Below are positions 36,532-46,116 of a DNA stretch of 64,000 nt, one piece after another. Both the position numbers and the translations under genes were made by a program. The notes under the pieces are model-generated. The model made no database searches. It was not told the origin of the DNA and saw nothing but the letters and a program-made list of their open reading frames with translations. Numbering within the stretch: the stretch's first letter is position 1; each line of letters opens with the position of its first letter. The stretch lies in NCBI GenBank assembly GCA_030145305.1, contig JAQYVX010000012.1, forward strand, positions 1 to 64,000, given 5' to 3'. The stretch is from Halarcobacter sp. (GTDB lineage: Bacteria > Campylobacterota > Campylobacteria > Campylobacterales > Arcobacteraceae).

Positions 36532-39108
36532 TTAGCTAATATTTGCAATAACTTCGCCGTTTATAACATCGAATTCTACTTTTGAACCTTCTAGTATTTT
36601 ATCTTCTAAAATTAAATCGGCTAATCTATCTTCAACAATTTCATAAATTGCTCTTTTTAATGGTCTTGCTCCATATACGGGATCAAAGCCTGCACTTGCA
36701 ATATACTCTTTTGCATTTTGTGTTAAAGAAATACTTATATCTTTTTCTTCAACTCTTTCTTTTATATTGTCAAACATTATATCTACTATATTTGTTATGG
36801 CTTCTAGTCCTAATTGCTCAAAAATTACAATATCATCAAGTCTATTTATGAATTCAGGTCTAAAATATGCTTTTAAATCATTTAAAACTTCTTTTCTTCT
36901 TTGCTCTTTATCTTCTATTTCAATAATTTTTGCACTTCCAATATTTGAAGTTAAAATTATAATTGTATTTTTAAAATCAACTGTAACACCTTTGTTATCT
37001 GTTAATCTTCCATCATCTAAAACTTGTAATAATATATTAAAAACATCAGGATGTGCTTTTTCAATCTCATCAAAAAGTATTACTGAGTAAGGTTTTCTTC
37101 TAACAGTTTCAGTTAATTGTCCTCCTTCATCATATCCTACATAACCAGGTGCTGCTCCAATAAGACGTGAAACTGCGTGTTTTTCCATATATTCACTCAT
37201 ATCAAATCTTATAAGTGATTTTGCATCATCAAATAAAAATTTCGCAAGTGTTTTAGCACTTTGTGTTTTACCAACTCCTGTTGGTCCTAAAAACATAAAA
37301 GAACCAATTGGTCTTGAATCTTCTGATAATCCTGCTTTATTTCTTTTAATAGCTCTTGAAATTGCTTTTAAAGCTTCATCTTGACCTACTACATCTTGTT
37401 TTAAAACAGATTCAACTTTTAATACTCTCTCTTTTTCTGAATCCATCATTTTATTAATAGGAATTCCTGTCCATCTTGATACTATACTTGCAATTGCATC
37501 TTCATCAACAGAATTTCTTAAAAGAGTCCCTTGTTCTTGCATTCTGTCCCATTTTTGGGAATTCTCTTTTATTTTCATTTCTAAACTTGGAATTTCACCA
37601 TATTCTATAGAAGCTGCTTCCTCAAATTTTGACTCTCTTTTTGCTCTTTCTGCTTTTGTTTTAAGTTCATCAATTTTTGCTTTTAATTCACTTTGGGCAT
37701 TAAAAGTTTCTTTTTCATTTTGAAATCTAGCTTCTAAGTTTTGCTTTTCTTCATTTTTATTAGCTAGTTCTTTCTCAATTTCATCTAATCTATCTTCATT
37801 TTTCTTAGATTTTTCCATTTTAAGAGCTTCTTTTTCAACATTTATTGTTTGAATCTCTCTTTTAATAATTGAAAGTATTGTTGGTTCTGATTCTATTTGC
37901 ATTTTAAGTTCAGCTGCTGCTTCATCAATTAAATCAATAGCTTTATCAGGTAAAAATCTATCTGCAATATATCTATTAGAAAGTTTTGCTGCTGCTATTA
38001 AAGCTGAATCATTTATTGTTACATTATGATGGGTTTCAAGTTTTTGCTTAATCCCTCTTAATATTTGTAAAGCTTCATTTACACTTGGTTCATTTACATT
38101 TACAGGCTGAAACCTTCTTTGCATAGCGGTATCTTTTTCAAAATATTTTCTATACTCTTTAAGTGTAGTAGCCCCTATTGTATGTAACTCTCCACGAGCA
38201 AGACTTGGCTTTAGAATATTTGCAGCATCCATAGAACCCTCACTAGCCCCTGCTCCAATTATTGTGTGAATTTCATCAATAAATAAAATTATATTTCCAG
38301 CTTTTTTTACCTCATCAATGACAGCTTTTAATCTCTCTTCAAATTCACCTCTATATTTTGCACCTGCTATTAAAGCACTCATATCAAGGGTTACAACTCT
38401 TTTATTTTGTAAAGAAGTTGGAACATCTTTATTTACAATTCTTTGTGCAAGGCCTTCTGCTATTGCTGTTTTACCAGTTCCTGGTTCTCCTAATAAAATA
38501 GGATTGTTTTTTGTTTTTCTAATTAAAATTTGCATCATTCTATTGATTTGTTCATCTCGTCCTATTACTGGATCTAATTCCCCATCAATAGCCATTTTGT
38601 TTAAATCAATTCCATATTTTCCTAAAGCTTCCAAATTTTCATCAGCACTTGCACTATCAATTGTACTTCCTGCTCTCATAGCTTCAAGCTCTTTTGTTGC
38701 CTCTCTTAAATCTATGTATTTGCCTAAGACTTCTTTTAACTCTTTTGAATCAAAATTTGCCACAAGCCAAGAATCAATAGCAATAAACTTATCTCCTTGT
38801 TTTGCGGCTTGTCCTTCTGCTTTTTCTAAACTTCGAATTAAGTTTTTAGATAGTTTGATATTCTCTTTTGTAACAGAAGATACAGAAGGAAGTTTTTGGG
38901 CATAAGATTTTGCTTCTAATTCTATTGCTGCTTTATTTATATTCATTTTATTTAATAATTGATTTAATACTGAATTAGTATTTGTAAGCATAGCCCACAA
39001 TAAATGTATAATTTCTACTTCTTGGTTTTTATTATGCATTGCTAAGGCAAGAGAAGAATCTATTGTCTCAGTTACTTGATTTGTTAGTTTTTCAAATAAT
39101 TTATTCAT
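36532..39108 (-). CDS. clpB: ATP-dependent disaggregase ClpB
   Basis: Heat-shock AAA+ chaperone that dissolves aggregates with DnaK. I chose the ATG at 39108, preceded by AAAGGAG with 8-nt spacing, over a GTG within the Shine-Dalgarno; this gives 858 residues. Visible parts are the N-domain (about 1-140), AAA1 with GEPGTGKT and [14 protein letters not shown]-like Walker B, a coiled-coil M-domain (about 405-525) and AAA2 with GPTGVGKT and [13 protein letters not shown]. The promoter has two heat-shock operator candidates. Confidence 0.97.
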   Translation of the reverse strand: MNKLFEKLTNQVTETIDSSLALAMHNKNQEVEIIHLLWAMLTNTNSVLNQLLNKMNINKAAIELEAKSYAQKLPSVSSVTKENIKLSKNLIRSLEKAEGQAAKQGDKFIAIDSWLVANFDSKELKEVLGKYIDLREATKELEAMRAGSTIDSASADENLEALGKYGIDLNKMAIDGELDPVIGRDEQINRMMQILIRKTKNNPILLGEPGTGKTAIAEGLAQRIVNKDVPTSLQNKRVVTLDMSALIAGAKYRGEFEERLKAVIDEVKKAGNIILFIDEIHTIIGAGASEGSMDAANILKPSLARGELHTIGATTLKEYRKYFEKDTAMQRRFQPVNVNEPSVNEALQILRGIKQKLETHHNVTINDSALIAAAKLSNRYIADRFLPDKAIDLIDEAAAELKMQIESEPTILSIIKREIQTINVEKEALKMEKSKKNEDRLDEIEKELANKNEEKQNLEARFQNEKETFNAQSELKAKIDELKTKAERAKRESKFEEAASIEYGEIPSLEMKIKENSQKWDRMQEQGTLLRNSVDEDAIASIVSRWTGIPINKMMDSEKERVLKVESVLKQDVVGQDEALKAISRAIKRNKAGLSEDSRPIGSFMFLGPTGVGKTQSAKTLAKFLFDDAKSLIRFDMSEYMEKHAVSRLIGAAPGYVGYDEGGQLTETVRRKPYSVILFDEIEKAHPDVFNILLQVLDDGRLTDNKGVTVDFKNTIIILTSNIGSAKIIEIEDKEQRRKEVLNDLKAYFRPEFINRLDDIVIFEQLGLEAITNIVDIMFDNIKERVEEKDISISLTQNAKEYIASAGFDPVYGARPLKRAIYEIVEDRLADLILEDKILEGSKVEFDVINGEVIANIS

Positions 39109-39110
39109 TT

Positions 39111-39137
39111 TTAGCACTCCTTTGGTTTAATTGCTAA
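39111..39137 (-). promoter_or_regulatory. CIRCE-like HrcA operator in the clpB leader
   Basis: TTAGCACTC (39111-39119), a 9-nt spacer and AATTGCTAA (39129-39137). The CIRCE consensus is TTAGCACTC-N9-GAGTGCTAA; the left half is perfect and the right half matches 7 of 9. It covers the clpB Shine-Dalgarno and leader. Confidence 0.6.
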
Positions 39138-39141
39138 CAAA

Positions 39142-39171
39142 ATTATAGCACCTTGAGTCTATATTTGTCAA
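39142..39171 (-). promoter_or_regulatory. Promoter of clpB
   Basis: On the minus strand a perfect -35 TTGACA (39166-39171), an 18-nt spacer and a perfect -10 TATAAT (39142-39147). Such a strong promoter for a heat-shock gene implies repression at normal temperature, in line with the overlapping operator candidates. Confidence 0.75.
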
Positions 39172-39172
39172 G
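39152..39172 (-). promoter_or_regulatory. HAIR-like HspR operator overlapping the clpB promoter
   Basis: CTTGAGT (39152-39158), a 7-nt spacer and TGTCAAG (39166-39172). The HAIR consensus is CTTGAGT-N7-ACTCAAG; the left half is perfect and the right half matches 5 of 7. It covers the -35 hexamer and most of the spacer, so binding would block RNA polymerase. Confidence 0.55.
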
Positions 39173-39241
39173 TGTTTTACAAAAAGATAATCAAAAAGTA
39201 ATAAATTATATATTATAATTGCAAATATATTAGGAGTTTTT

Positions 39242-39805
39242 ATGTTATGTGGAATAGATGAAGCAGGCCGAGGGCCTTTAGCTGGGCCTCTTGTAGTTGC
39301 AGGAGCAATAATAAAAGAATCAATTACAGGATTAAATGACTCAAAAGTATTAAGTGAAAAAAAGAGAGAACTCTTATTTGATAAAATAAAAGAAAACTGT
39401 GATTACCATATTGTCTTTGTTGATGCACAAACTATTGATGAAAAAGGTTTATCAGTATGTCTTAAAAATTCTATTACTGAAATCATGCAAACACTTAATA
39501 AAAAAGCAAATGAATTTTTAATGGATGGAAATACTTCTTTTGGAATACAAACTTTACAGCACAAAATAAAAGCTGATGCCACAGTACAAGAAGTTAGTGC
39601 AGCATCAATATTAGCAAAAGTTAGTCGAGATAGATATATGTGTGAAATTGCTGGAAAATATCCAAATTATAATTTTGAGAAACACAAGGGTTATGGAACA
39701 AAAGCTCATGTGGAAAAAATTAAATTATTTGGAAGATGTGAACTTCACCGTAAATCATTTAAACTAAAAGCCCTTGATGAAGTAAATCAAGGAACTCTTT
39801 TTTAG
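39242..39805 (+). CDS. rnhB: Ribonuclease HII
   Basis: Removes ribonucleotides from DNA. The 187-residue protein has the catalytic GIDEAGRGPLAGP (Asp and Glu near residues 5-6), LNDSKVLSEKKRE, the central Asp of KADATVQEVSAASILAKVSRD and HKGYGTKAH. With rnhA reduced to a remnant at 24726-24803, this may be the only RNase H, unless another copy lies elsewhere. Confidence 0.95.
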   Translation: MLCGIDEAGRGPLAGPLVVAGAIIKESITGLNDSKVLSEKKRELLFDKIKENCDYHIVFVDAQTIDEKGLSVCLKNSITEIMQTLNKKANEFLMDGNTSFGIQTLQHKIKADATVQEVSAASILAKVSRDRYMCEIAGKYPNYNFEKHKGYGTKAHVEKIKLFGRCELHRKSFKLKALDEVNQGTLF

Positions 39806-39821
39806 TTTTTCACTTATATTT

Positions 39822-40310
39822 TTATTTTTTGTTAAACTCTTCTAAGATATTTTTGTAATCAATTTTATCTATGCTCTTTTCATAATGAGTAATTATCTCT
39901 TTTGGCATAACTATAGAACCAATTCTTGAAAATTGTATTCTTATTGAATTACATAAATCAGAGCCATTACTTCCTGAGTGAGTTGCAAGTTGTATTTTTT
40001 TTAATAAAAAGGCACTTAAATAATCTTCTCTAAATCTTGAAGCCCAAGCTAAAAAATTTGCAAAGATTGGTGGAATTGAATAGTTATATTCTGGATTAAC
40101 AAAAATAATACCTTCAGCTTCTTTTATCTCTTGAAGAAGTGGTTTTATTATAGAAGGGACTGTTCTATCTTTTTTACTATCAAATAGAGGTAACTCTAAT
40201 TCTACTAAATTAATTAGTTTTGTTTGTTTATTCATTAAAGTAAGTTCATTTTGTAAAAACTTTGCTAATTGTAAATTATCATTTATACTTGAAACAAATA
40301 TTAAAATCAT
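39822..40310 (-). CDS. NADPH-dependent FMN reductase family protein
   Basis: Flavodoxin-like reductase of 162 residues with LIFVSSINDNLQLAKFL at the N-terminus and the family motif IIFVNPEYNYSIPPIFANFLAW (about 74-95). It probably reduces FMN or quinones with NAD(P)H. It lies 11 nt after the iclR gene and is likely cotranscribed with it. It might supply reducing power to, or protect from products of, the oxygenases of the neighbouring cluster; that link is inference. Confidence 0.7.
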   Translation of the reverse strand: MILIFVSSINDNLQLAKFLQNELTLMNKQTKLINLVELELPLFDSKKDRTVPSIIKPLLQEIKEAEGIIFVNPEYNYSIPPIFANFLAWASRFREDYLSAFLLKKIQLATHSGSNGSDLCNSIRIQFSRIGSIVMPKEIITHYEKSIDKIDYKNILEEFNKK

Positions 40311-40321
40311 TTTCTCTCTTT

Positions 40322-41023
40322 TTAGAATTTGAAACTTTTACTCAAAGATAACATTTTATCTTCAATAAGAGTCATTTTTTGTTCATTGTATCTAGCAAGG
40401 GGCATTGAAACTCCAATAGCCGCAATCATTTTGCCACTTTTGTCAAAAATAGGCATTGATACACATCTTACACCTAATATAAACTCTTCATTATCGTAAG
40501 CTAAACCTTTTAACTTAATTTTTTCTATCTCTTTTTTTAAAACTTCTTTATCAGTAATTGTGTATTTTGTATACTCATGTAATACAATAGAATCAATACT
40601 AATTAAATCATAAGCAATAAAAAGTTTTCCTAAAGATGTTGAATGAATTGAATCAACCATTTCATCTTTTGCCTCAACACTTAATGAGTGATTAGGTTTT
40701 AAGCTATCTATAAAAACTAACTTATTATTCTCTAGTCTTACTAAATAAGTTATTTCATCGGAAATTTTAAATATTTCTTCTAATAAAGGTTGAGCCTTTT
40801 CTTTGATAATTGCATTTTGATTATATTCTACTAATTTACTTAAACATATATTTTTAGAATCTTTTTCATAATAAATAAATCCTCTTAATTCTAAGACCTT
40901 AAGAATTCGAGAAACAGAACTTTTATCCATATAGATGTTCTTGACAATTGCATCTGCTGTTATTTTTCCAGATGTGTTCATAATATATTGTAAGACTAAA
41001 AGTCCTTTATTTAAAGATTTAAT
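40322..41023 (-). CDS. IclR-family transcriptional regulator, apparent ATT start
   Basis: Likely regulator of the adjacent catabolic cluster. The first ATG in frame (40981) would cut off helix 1 of the winged helix. The frame continues upstream as KSLNKGLLVLQYIMNTSGKI, the usual IclR N-terminus, and ATT at 41021-41023 sits 6 nt after a perfect AAGGA. No ATG, GTG or TTG exists between the upstream stop and 40981. With this start the protein has 233 residues: HTH (about 1-65, with YMDKSSVSRILKVLELRGFI) and effector domain (about 75-233, with IHSTSLGKLFIAYD). Confidence 0.8.
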   Translation of the reverse strand: MKSLNKGLLVLQYIMNTSGKITADAIVKNIYMDKSSVSRILKVLELRGFIYYEKDSKNICLSKLVEYNQNAIIKEKAQPLLEEIFKISDEITYLVRLENNKLVFIDSLKPNHSLSVEAKDEMVDSIHSTSLGKLFIAYDLISIDSIVLHEYTKYTITDKEVLKKEIEKIKLKGLAYDNEEFILGVRCVSMPIFDKSGKMIAAIGVSMPLARYNEQKMTLIEDKMLSLSKSFKF

Positions 41024-41127
41024 AAGAGATCCTTCTTTGATAATTTTTTTGATAATTATAACGTAAATTCATAAATCTATTATTTAATAAAATATTAAAA
41101 AAATAAATTCAATAAGTGAAACATAAG

Positions 41128-41166
41128 TAAAAAATAAGGATTATTATTTTATAAAATAATCCTTAT
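41128..41166 (-). terminator. Terminator of the minus-strand redox arm
   Basis: ATAAGGATTATT (41134-41145) and AATAATCCTTAT (41155-41166) form a 12-bp stem; on the minus strand a TTTTTT run follows. It ends the operon of the flavin monooxygenase, SDR and FAD oxidoreductase before iclR. The remaining intergenic sequence (41024-41248) holds no gene. Confidence 0.75.
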
Positions 41167-41248
41167 AATAGAAGTCACATTTCACTTAAAAATGTAATTT
41201 TTACTACAAAAATCAACAAACTTATCAAATATCTAAAAAGGATTCCTT

Positions 41249-42832
41249 TTATTTTAATTTTTCGTAAATATGTACTCCACTTCCTGCTCCAAGACCAGGT
41301 CCAGGATGGGTAGAAGCACCAATATGAAATAAATTTCGGTAAGGTGTTTCATGATTTTTTGTACCTTTTAAAGGTCTAAATAAAAGATATTGTTCAAGTT
41401 CACATTCACCTGAATAAGGATCACCTTTTTCAAGATTAATATTTGTATCATATAAATCTTTTGGAGAAATTATCTCTTTATAAATAATATTCTCTTTTAA
41501 AGCAGGTAGGTGTTTGCTTATTAAATTAATTATTCTATTAGAATATGCTTCTTTTAATTCTTCACTCCAACCTTCTTTTATTAATTCATTTAATTCATTT
41601 GCACTATCCAAAGTTGGGAAATATGGAGTTTCAGGAAGTTGTATCCATAAAACAGATTTACCATCTTTAACTCTTGAAGGATCACTATTACTAGGTTGAG
41701 CAATACAAATTGTTGGATTAGTAGGAAGAGCTCCCCTACTTGCTTCATTAATTGCTTTTGAAACTGCATCTATTCCATCTGTTATGTGAATATACCCCAC
41801 TTCATTAAGAGAACTATCTTTCCAAGATGTTTTTTCTTTTAAGATAAGATGAATTTGCATATTTCCTTTACTATTAAACTTAAACTCTTTAGCCTGTTTA
41901 TAAATAATAGGATTTTTCTCTCTTTGGTTTTTTAAAAGTTTTCCATATAAGGCATTGGGTGTAACATTTGCTATAATATTTTTTCCATTATAAATCACAT
42001 TATCTTTTGTTTTTACCCCAAGGGCTATATTATCTTTTGAAATAATTTCAACCACATCTTTATTAATTGAAAATTCTCCACCATTTTTTTCTATTATAGC
42101 CTGCAAAGCTTCTACTATTTTATAACTCCCACCTTTTATAAAAGGTGTTCCAACAAACTCCAAAGTAAAACATATGATTTTAGACATCAAAGCTGAAAAA
42201 GGACTATGTACACTAAGTCCTGTATGTAAAACCCAAGGTGCTAAAGTAGCTTTGAGTAAAGGAGATTTTATTTGAGTCTCTATTTGAGATGAAATAGTAG
42301 GCAAATACTCACCTATATCATCAATACTATTTTTTATGCCATTTTTAAATAAATGTTTTGCCATATATATAAGAAAACTTTTAGTACGAATTTCTGAAGA
42401 TAAAAGAGTAAATAAAAAATCTGCATTTTTTTCAACAAACTGTAAATATTTATTATATGTATCCCCGTCCCCTGGCATTAATTTATTTAAATTTTCAATA
42501 TTTTTTGCTCTATCTTTATAAAGAATAAAAGATTCTCCACTGTTTAAAATAGTTGCAGTTGGCTTATCATTTGATATAAATTCAATACCTTCTTTTTCCA
42601 AATCTTCAGCTAATAATTCATATGCTTTAGATGTTAAAAGTAGTGGGTAAGCTGTAGAAAAAAGATCAATAATACAATTTTCCACTTCTTTACTTTTAAT
42701 ACACCCACCAATATAATCAGAACGCTCAAGCAGGAGAACTTTTTTGCCACTTTTTGCTAAAAGTGCTGCTCCTACTAAAGAGTTAATACCACTTCCTATA
42801 AAAATATTATCATAGTATTTATTTGTCTTCAT
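41249..42832 (-). CDS. Phytoene-desaturase-like FAD-dependent oxidoreductase
   Basis: Predicted flavin oxidoreductase of 527 residues with an N-terminal FAD site (IFIGSGINSLVGAALLAKSGKK, then LLLERSDYIGG) and a C-terminal FAD motif GASTHPGPGLGAGSGVHIYE, as in the CrtI/PYROXD2-like amine-oxidase superfamily. No carotenoid genes are nearby. It lies 3 nt after the SDR gene in the same operon, so a role in oxidising an intermediate of the aromatic cluster is more likely than carotenoid synthesis. The substrate is unknown. Confidence 0.7.
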   Translation of the reverse strand: MKTNKYYDNIFIGSGINSLVGAALLAKSGKKVLLLERSDYIGGCIKSKEVENCIIDLFSTAYPLLLTSKAYELLAEDLEKEGIEFISNDKPTATILNSGESFILYKDRAKNIENLNKLMPGDGDTYNKYLQFVEKNADFLFTLLSSEIRTKSFLIYMAKHLFKNGIKNSIDDIGEYLPTISSQIETQIKSPLLKATLAPWVLHTGLSVHSPFSALMSKIICFTLEFVGTPFIKGGSYKIVEALQAIIEKNGGEFSINKDVVEIISKDNIALGVKTKDNVIYNGKNIIANVTPNALYGKLLKNQREKNPIIYKQAKEFKFNSKGNMQIHLILKEKTSWKDSSLNEVGYIHITDGIDAVSKAINEASRGALPTNPTICIAQPSNSDPSRVKDGKSVLWIQLPETPYFPTLDSANELNELIKEGWSEELKEAYSNRIINLISKHLPALKENIIYKEIISPKDLYDTNINLEKGDPYSGECELEQYLLFRPLKGTKNHETPYRNLFHIGASTHPGPGLGAGSGVHIYEKLK

Positions 42833-42835
42833 AAT

Positions 42836-43627
42836 TTAGCCTTCTGAAAGTAGTCTCATAAGAGGATCTTTTCTCTCAGGTCCTAAAATACTATACCCTC
42901 CATCTACGTTAAGTTTTGCACCTGTGATGTATGAAGCTTTTGAAGAAGCTATAAAGACTACTGTATTTGCAACTTCTTCAGGATTTGCAACTCTTCCTAC
43001 TAGATTATAAGCAGCTGTTGTTTTATTTGCATGTTCTTGATTATTTTCAGTCAAACCATTAAAAGGAGCTGACCAGATATGTCCTAATCTTAAATGATTT
43101 ACTCGAATTCCATCTTCTGAATAATCTAAAGCTTGAGATGAAGAAAGATGTTCCATTGCAGCTTTTGCTACAGGATAAGCCCATCTTCCTACATGAGCAG
43201 TTGTTCCTGAAATTGAACCAATATTGACAATATTTCCCTTTGATTCTTTTAAATAAGGTCGTAACTTTTCACCTAAAATTGCAGCTGAAACAACATTTAT
43301 ATTAAGTGTTTCAAGCCAAGTTTCTCTATTTGTAGCAGATCCTTCATCCCCATATGAACACGCATTATTTACTAAAATATCAATTTTTCCATACATAGTT
43401 ATAGTTTTATTTATTAGATTATCTAACTGTTCATCTTTTCCAATATCAGTTTGAAAAAATTTACAATTATCACCTAAAAGTTTTACAGCATATTCTCCAG
43501 CTTCATTACTTCGTGCAGCAATAACAACTTTTGCTCCAGCTTCAATTAAAGCTTTTGAAATACTCAAACCTATTGAAGCAGCTCCACCTGTAATAATTAC
43601 AACTTTACCTTCTAATTCAACATTCAT
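42836..43627 (-). CDS. Short-chain dehydrogenase/reductase
   Basis: Classical SDR of 263 residues: cofactor motif TGGAASIG (13-20), NNAC (87-90), active-site Ser near 138-140, and YPVAK with Tyr151 and Lys155, then a C-terminal NVDGGYSI. NAD(H) or NADP(H) preference is not certain. It lies between the flavin monooxygenase and the FAD oxidoreductase. By analogy with indole oxidation clusters, where an SDR oxidises the dihydrodiol or hydroxyindole, it might act after the monooxygenase; this is inference. Confidence 0.78.
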   Translation of the reverse strand: MNVELEGKVVIITGGAASIGLSISKALIEAGAKVVIAARSNEAGEYAVKLLGDNCKFFQTDIGKDEQLDNLINKTITMYGKIDILVNNACSYGDEGSATNRETWLETLNINVVSAAILGEKLRPYLKESKGNIVNIGSISGTTAHVGRWAYPVAKAAMEHLSSSQALDYSEDGIRVNHLRLGHIWSAPFNGLTENNQEHANKTTAAYNLVGRVANPEEVANTVVFIASSKASYITGAKLNVDGGYSILGPERKDPLMRLLSEG

Positions 43628-43661
43628 ATAAGATCCTTTTTTATTTTATATTCTATTTATC

Positions 43662-45158
43662 TTAAGATGCAAAATAATATTTTGATCTTTCTTCTTTAAA
43701 TATTTTTATTTTGCTTTTAATAATTTTATTATAAGCCAAAGGTGATGGAGGTAAATTCCACTGATTGAATCGTTCAAAAGTACTTAAATTTGTCCCCATA
43801 TCTTCACATAAATCATCAATATGATGAAAAGTAAATGGAATAATATTTGTACCTCTAGAGTTTTTACCATTTGTTCTTTCTTTTGACCAAGCTAATCTTT
43901 CATCCGTATCTTTTCTAAGTTTATCATCAAGTGGTAAGATAAAACCTTTTGTAAAGTACTCAGCTATCCAAAGTGCTCCAATTTCTGAACTTGTTGGACA
44001 GAAAAATGAAGAATGATAACCATTAAAAGACATATTTTTAATTCCAATTGGAATTTGATTTTTATATAATAAATAATCCCCATTTTCATCATATAACTTT
44101 TCTTGTAGCCTTTCTTCCATAAAAGGAACAACTTGTTGCCATCCTGTTCCACAGATAATTATATCTGTATCAATAACTTGTCCATTTTTAAGATAAGCTT
44201 TTTTAGGTTCAAGTTTTATTATTTCAGATTTTTCAAAATTAATTTCACCTGATCTAATTTTATCAAAGTGACCATCAGTATATAAACTAATATTTGAAGT
44301 TGCAATTGCTTCAAAACTTTTTTCAGGCTGTAACTTTGGTAATTTTTTTAGTTTTAATTTTCTTCCAACAAACCCTTCAACTCTATTAAGTAAAAAGTTT
44401 CTTACGCCTACCCCAGGTCCATGTAAAAACTTTGCAAAACCTGAAAGTGTCTTATACTTCATAAGGTTTTCACCCATTCTTGTTAAAAATAGATATTTAA
44501 AGTTTACACCAAAAACATATTTAGGAAGTTTCCAAACAACACTTCTTGCAACTTGTGTTAACTTATTTGTAATAGGAGCAATTGCATTCGCAACATCACA
44601 AGAAGACTTACCAAAACCTATAACAATTATATCTTTGCCTCTAGCATCTTCTTTATTAGTAAATTCAGAAGTATGACAAACTCTTCCTCCATTTTCTACA
44701 AACTCTTCGATTCCTTTATATTTTGGAATACTAGGAGTGCTAAAAATTCCATTACAAATAACAAGATAATCAAACTTTTCTGTATGAATAACTCCATCTT
44801 CTGACTTTGACTCAACAATCCAAGTATCATCACTTTCTTGTTTTGTACTTATAACAGTAGTATTAAACTTAATCAAGGGACGTAATTTTTGTTGATTGAT
44901 ATACTCTTCAAAATACTCTTGTACTTGTTCACCTTTTGGCCATTCAGGATGGCTTTTTAAAGGTGCTAAATCAGAAAGATGATAAGTATCTCTTGTATTT
45001 TGGGTACCTAAGCCAGGATACCTTCTACATGAAGCCCATACCCCACCTGCCTCTTTTTCTTTTTCATAAACTTGTACTTCAAACCCATATTGTTTAAAAA
45101 CATTTGCCGTTGAAATTCCTGAAAATCCTGCTCCAATTATACATGTCTTCTTGCTCAT
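43662..45158 (-). CDS. Flavin-containing monooxygenase (FMO/BVMO type)
   Basis: Predicted class B flavin monooxygenase of 498 residues. It has the FAD motif GAGFSG (9-14), an FMO-type box NGGRVCHTSEF (GxxxHxxxF, about 157-166) and the NADPH Rossmann motif GFGKSS (181-186), then a late ICGTGW. Such enzymes add one oxygen from O2 to N, S or carbonyl substrates, and some bacterial ones oxidise indole. It is the first gene of the minus-strand arm and is divergent from the cyclase operon across a palindromic site. Confidence 0.78.
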   Translation of the reverse strand: MSKKTCIIGAGFSGISTANVFKQYGFEVQVYEKEKEAGGVWASCRRYPGLGTQNTRDTYHLSDLAPLKSHPEWPKGEQVQEYFEEYINQQKLRPLIKFNTTVISTKQESDDTWIVESKSEDGVIHTEKFDYLVICNGIFSTPSIPKYKGIEEFVENGGRVCHTSEFTNKEDARGKDIIVIGFGKSSCDVANAIAPITNKLTQVARSVVWKLPKYVFGVNFKYLFLTRMGENLMKYKTLSGFAKFLHGPGVGVRNFLLNRVEGFVGRKLKLKKLPKLQPEKSFEAIATSNISLYTDGHFDKIRSGEINFEKSEIIKLEPKKAYLKNGQVIDTDIIICGTGWQQVVPFMEERLQEKLYDENGDYLLYKNQIPIGIKNMSFNGYHSSFFCPTSSEIGALWIAEYFTKGFILPLDDKLRKDTDERLAWSKERTNGKNSRGTNIIPFTFHHIDDLCEDMGTNLSTFERFNQWNLPPSPLAYNKIIKSKIKIFKEERSKYYFAS

Positions 45159-45223
45159 ACGTATCCTTTTATAAAAATATAATCACAGTATAAATAATAA
45201 AAACTTAATTCAAACTTAACCAA

Positions 45224-45255
45224 AGCTTAATTTTGAGAATTCTCCAATTTAAGCT
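45224..45255. promoter_or_regulatory. 32-bp near-palindromic operator candidate between divergent operons
   Basis: The arms AGCTTAATTTTGAGAA (45224-45239) and TTCTCCAATTTAAGCT (45240-45255) match as inverted repeats at 14 of 16 positions, with the perfect core GAGAATTCTC at 45235-45244. It lies 66 nt from the flavin monooxygenase start and 69 nt from the cyclase start. A shared operator for the IclR regulator is the natural guess, not proven. Confidence 0.6.
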
Positions 45256-45324
45256 ATATTTAATTTAAAATCAGTTTTAATTAGCTGGAAGAAAGATAAT
45301 TATAGATTAATATAAAGGCAAAAC

Positions 45325-46113
45325 ATGAGTATATTATTAGATTTAGTTACAAATATAAAAAAACAAAGTATTGAAGTTATTGATTTAACACATACTTTAA
45401 GTGAGAATTTTCCAGCATTAGTGTTGCCATCAGAATTTGGTCAAGTTGCAGCTTTTAAAAAAGAAGAAGTTTCAAGGTATGATGAAAGAGGTGCAGCATG
45501 GTATTGGAATAATTTTACTGTTGGTGAACATTTTGGAACACATTTTGATGCCCCAGCACATTGGATTACAGGAAAAAATTGTAAGAATGGCACAGTAGAT
45601 ACAATTGGCGTTGAAAACTTTATAGGTGCTGCTAATATTATAGATGCCTCTAAAGAGTGTCAAGAAAATCCTGATTTTGTTTTAGATGTTGAATTTATCA
45701 AAGCTTGGGAAAAAAAGCATGGAGAAATTGAAGCAAAAACTTGGGTTATATTAAGAAGTGATTGGTACAAAAAAGATTTTGAAAAAGACTTTATAAATAT
45801 AGATGAAAATGGTTTATGTCATACACCAGGTCCTAATAAAGAAGCTATTGAATATTTAATCAAAAAAGATGTCTTAGGTTATGGATGTGAAACTATAAAT
45901 ACAGATGCTGGACTAAGTTTTACTTGGGAGTTTCAATTACCTTGTCATAACTTAATGCAAGGTGCTGGTAAATATGGTTTGCAATGCCTTAGAAATCTTG
46001 ACAAACTTCCAGCTAAAGGCAGTGTTATTATAGCAAGTCCTTTAAAAATTGAAGATGGTTCAGGTAGTCCGCTTCGTGTAATTGCCTTAGTAGAAAATAC
46101 TAATAAAGGTTAA
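45325..46113 (+). CDS. Cyclase-family hydrolase, isatin hydrolase/kynurenine formamidase type
   Basis: Metal-dependent amidohydrolase of 262 residues with the family motif HFGTHFDAPAHW, giving His69, His73, Asp75 and His79 as metal and catalytic residues. Characterised relatives are kynurenine formamidase KynB and isatin hydrolase, which opens the lactam ring of isatin to isatinate. The following genes encode a 2-oxoacid oxidoreductase and an aroyl-CoA hydroxylase, which would accept isatinate and anthraniloyl-CoA, so isatin hydrolysis is the reading I favour. It is the first gene of the plus-strand operon, with 3 nt to the next. Confidence 0.75.
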   Translation: MSILLDLVTNIKKQSIEVIDLTHTLSENFPALVLPSEFGQVAAFKKEEVSRYDERGAAWYWNNFTVGEHFGTHFDAPAHWITGKNCKNGTVDTIGVENFIGAANIIDASKECQENPDFVLDVEFIKAWEKKHGEIEAKTWVILRSDWYKKDFEKDFINIDENGLCHTPGPNKEAIEYLIKKDVLGYGCETINTDAGLSFTWEFQLPCHNLMQGAGKYGLQCLRNLDKLPAKGSVIIASPLKIEDGSGSPLRVIALVENTNKG

Positions 46114-46116
46114 GAC

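Noticed and set aside
38318-38905. Open frame of 195 codons opposite clpB
   Set aside because: It lies antisense within the conserved AAA1 and N-domain region of clpB and has no recognisable domain or ribosome binding site; it is a shadow of clpB codon use.
41249-42832. Carotenoid desaturase
   Set aside because: The fold is shared, but there are no phytoene synthase or other carotenoid genes nearby and the gene is in an operon with a monooxygenase and an SDR.
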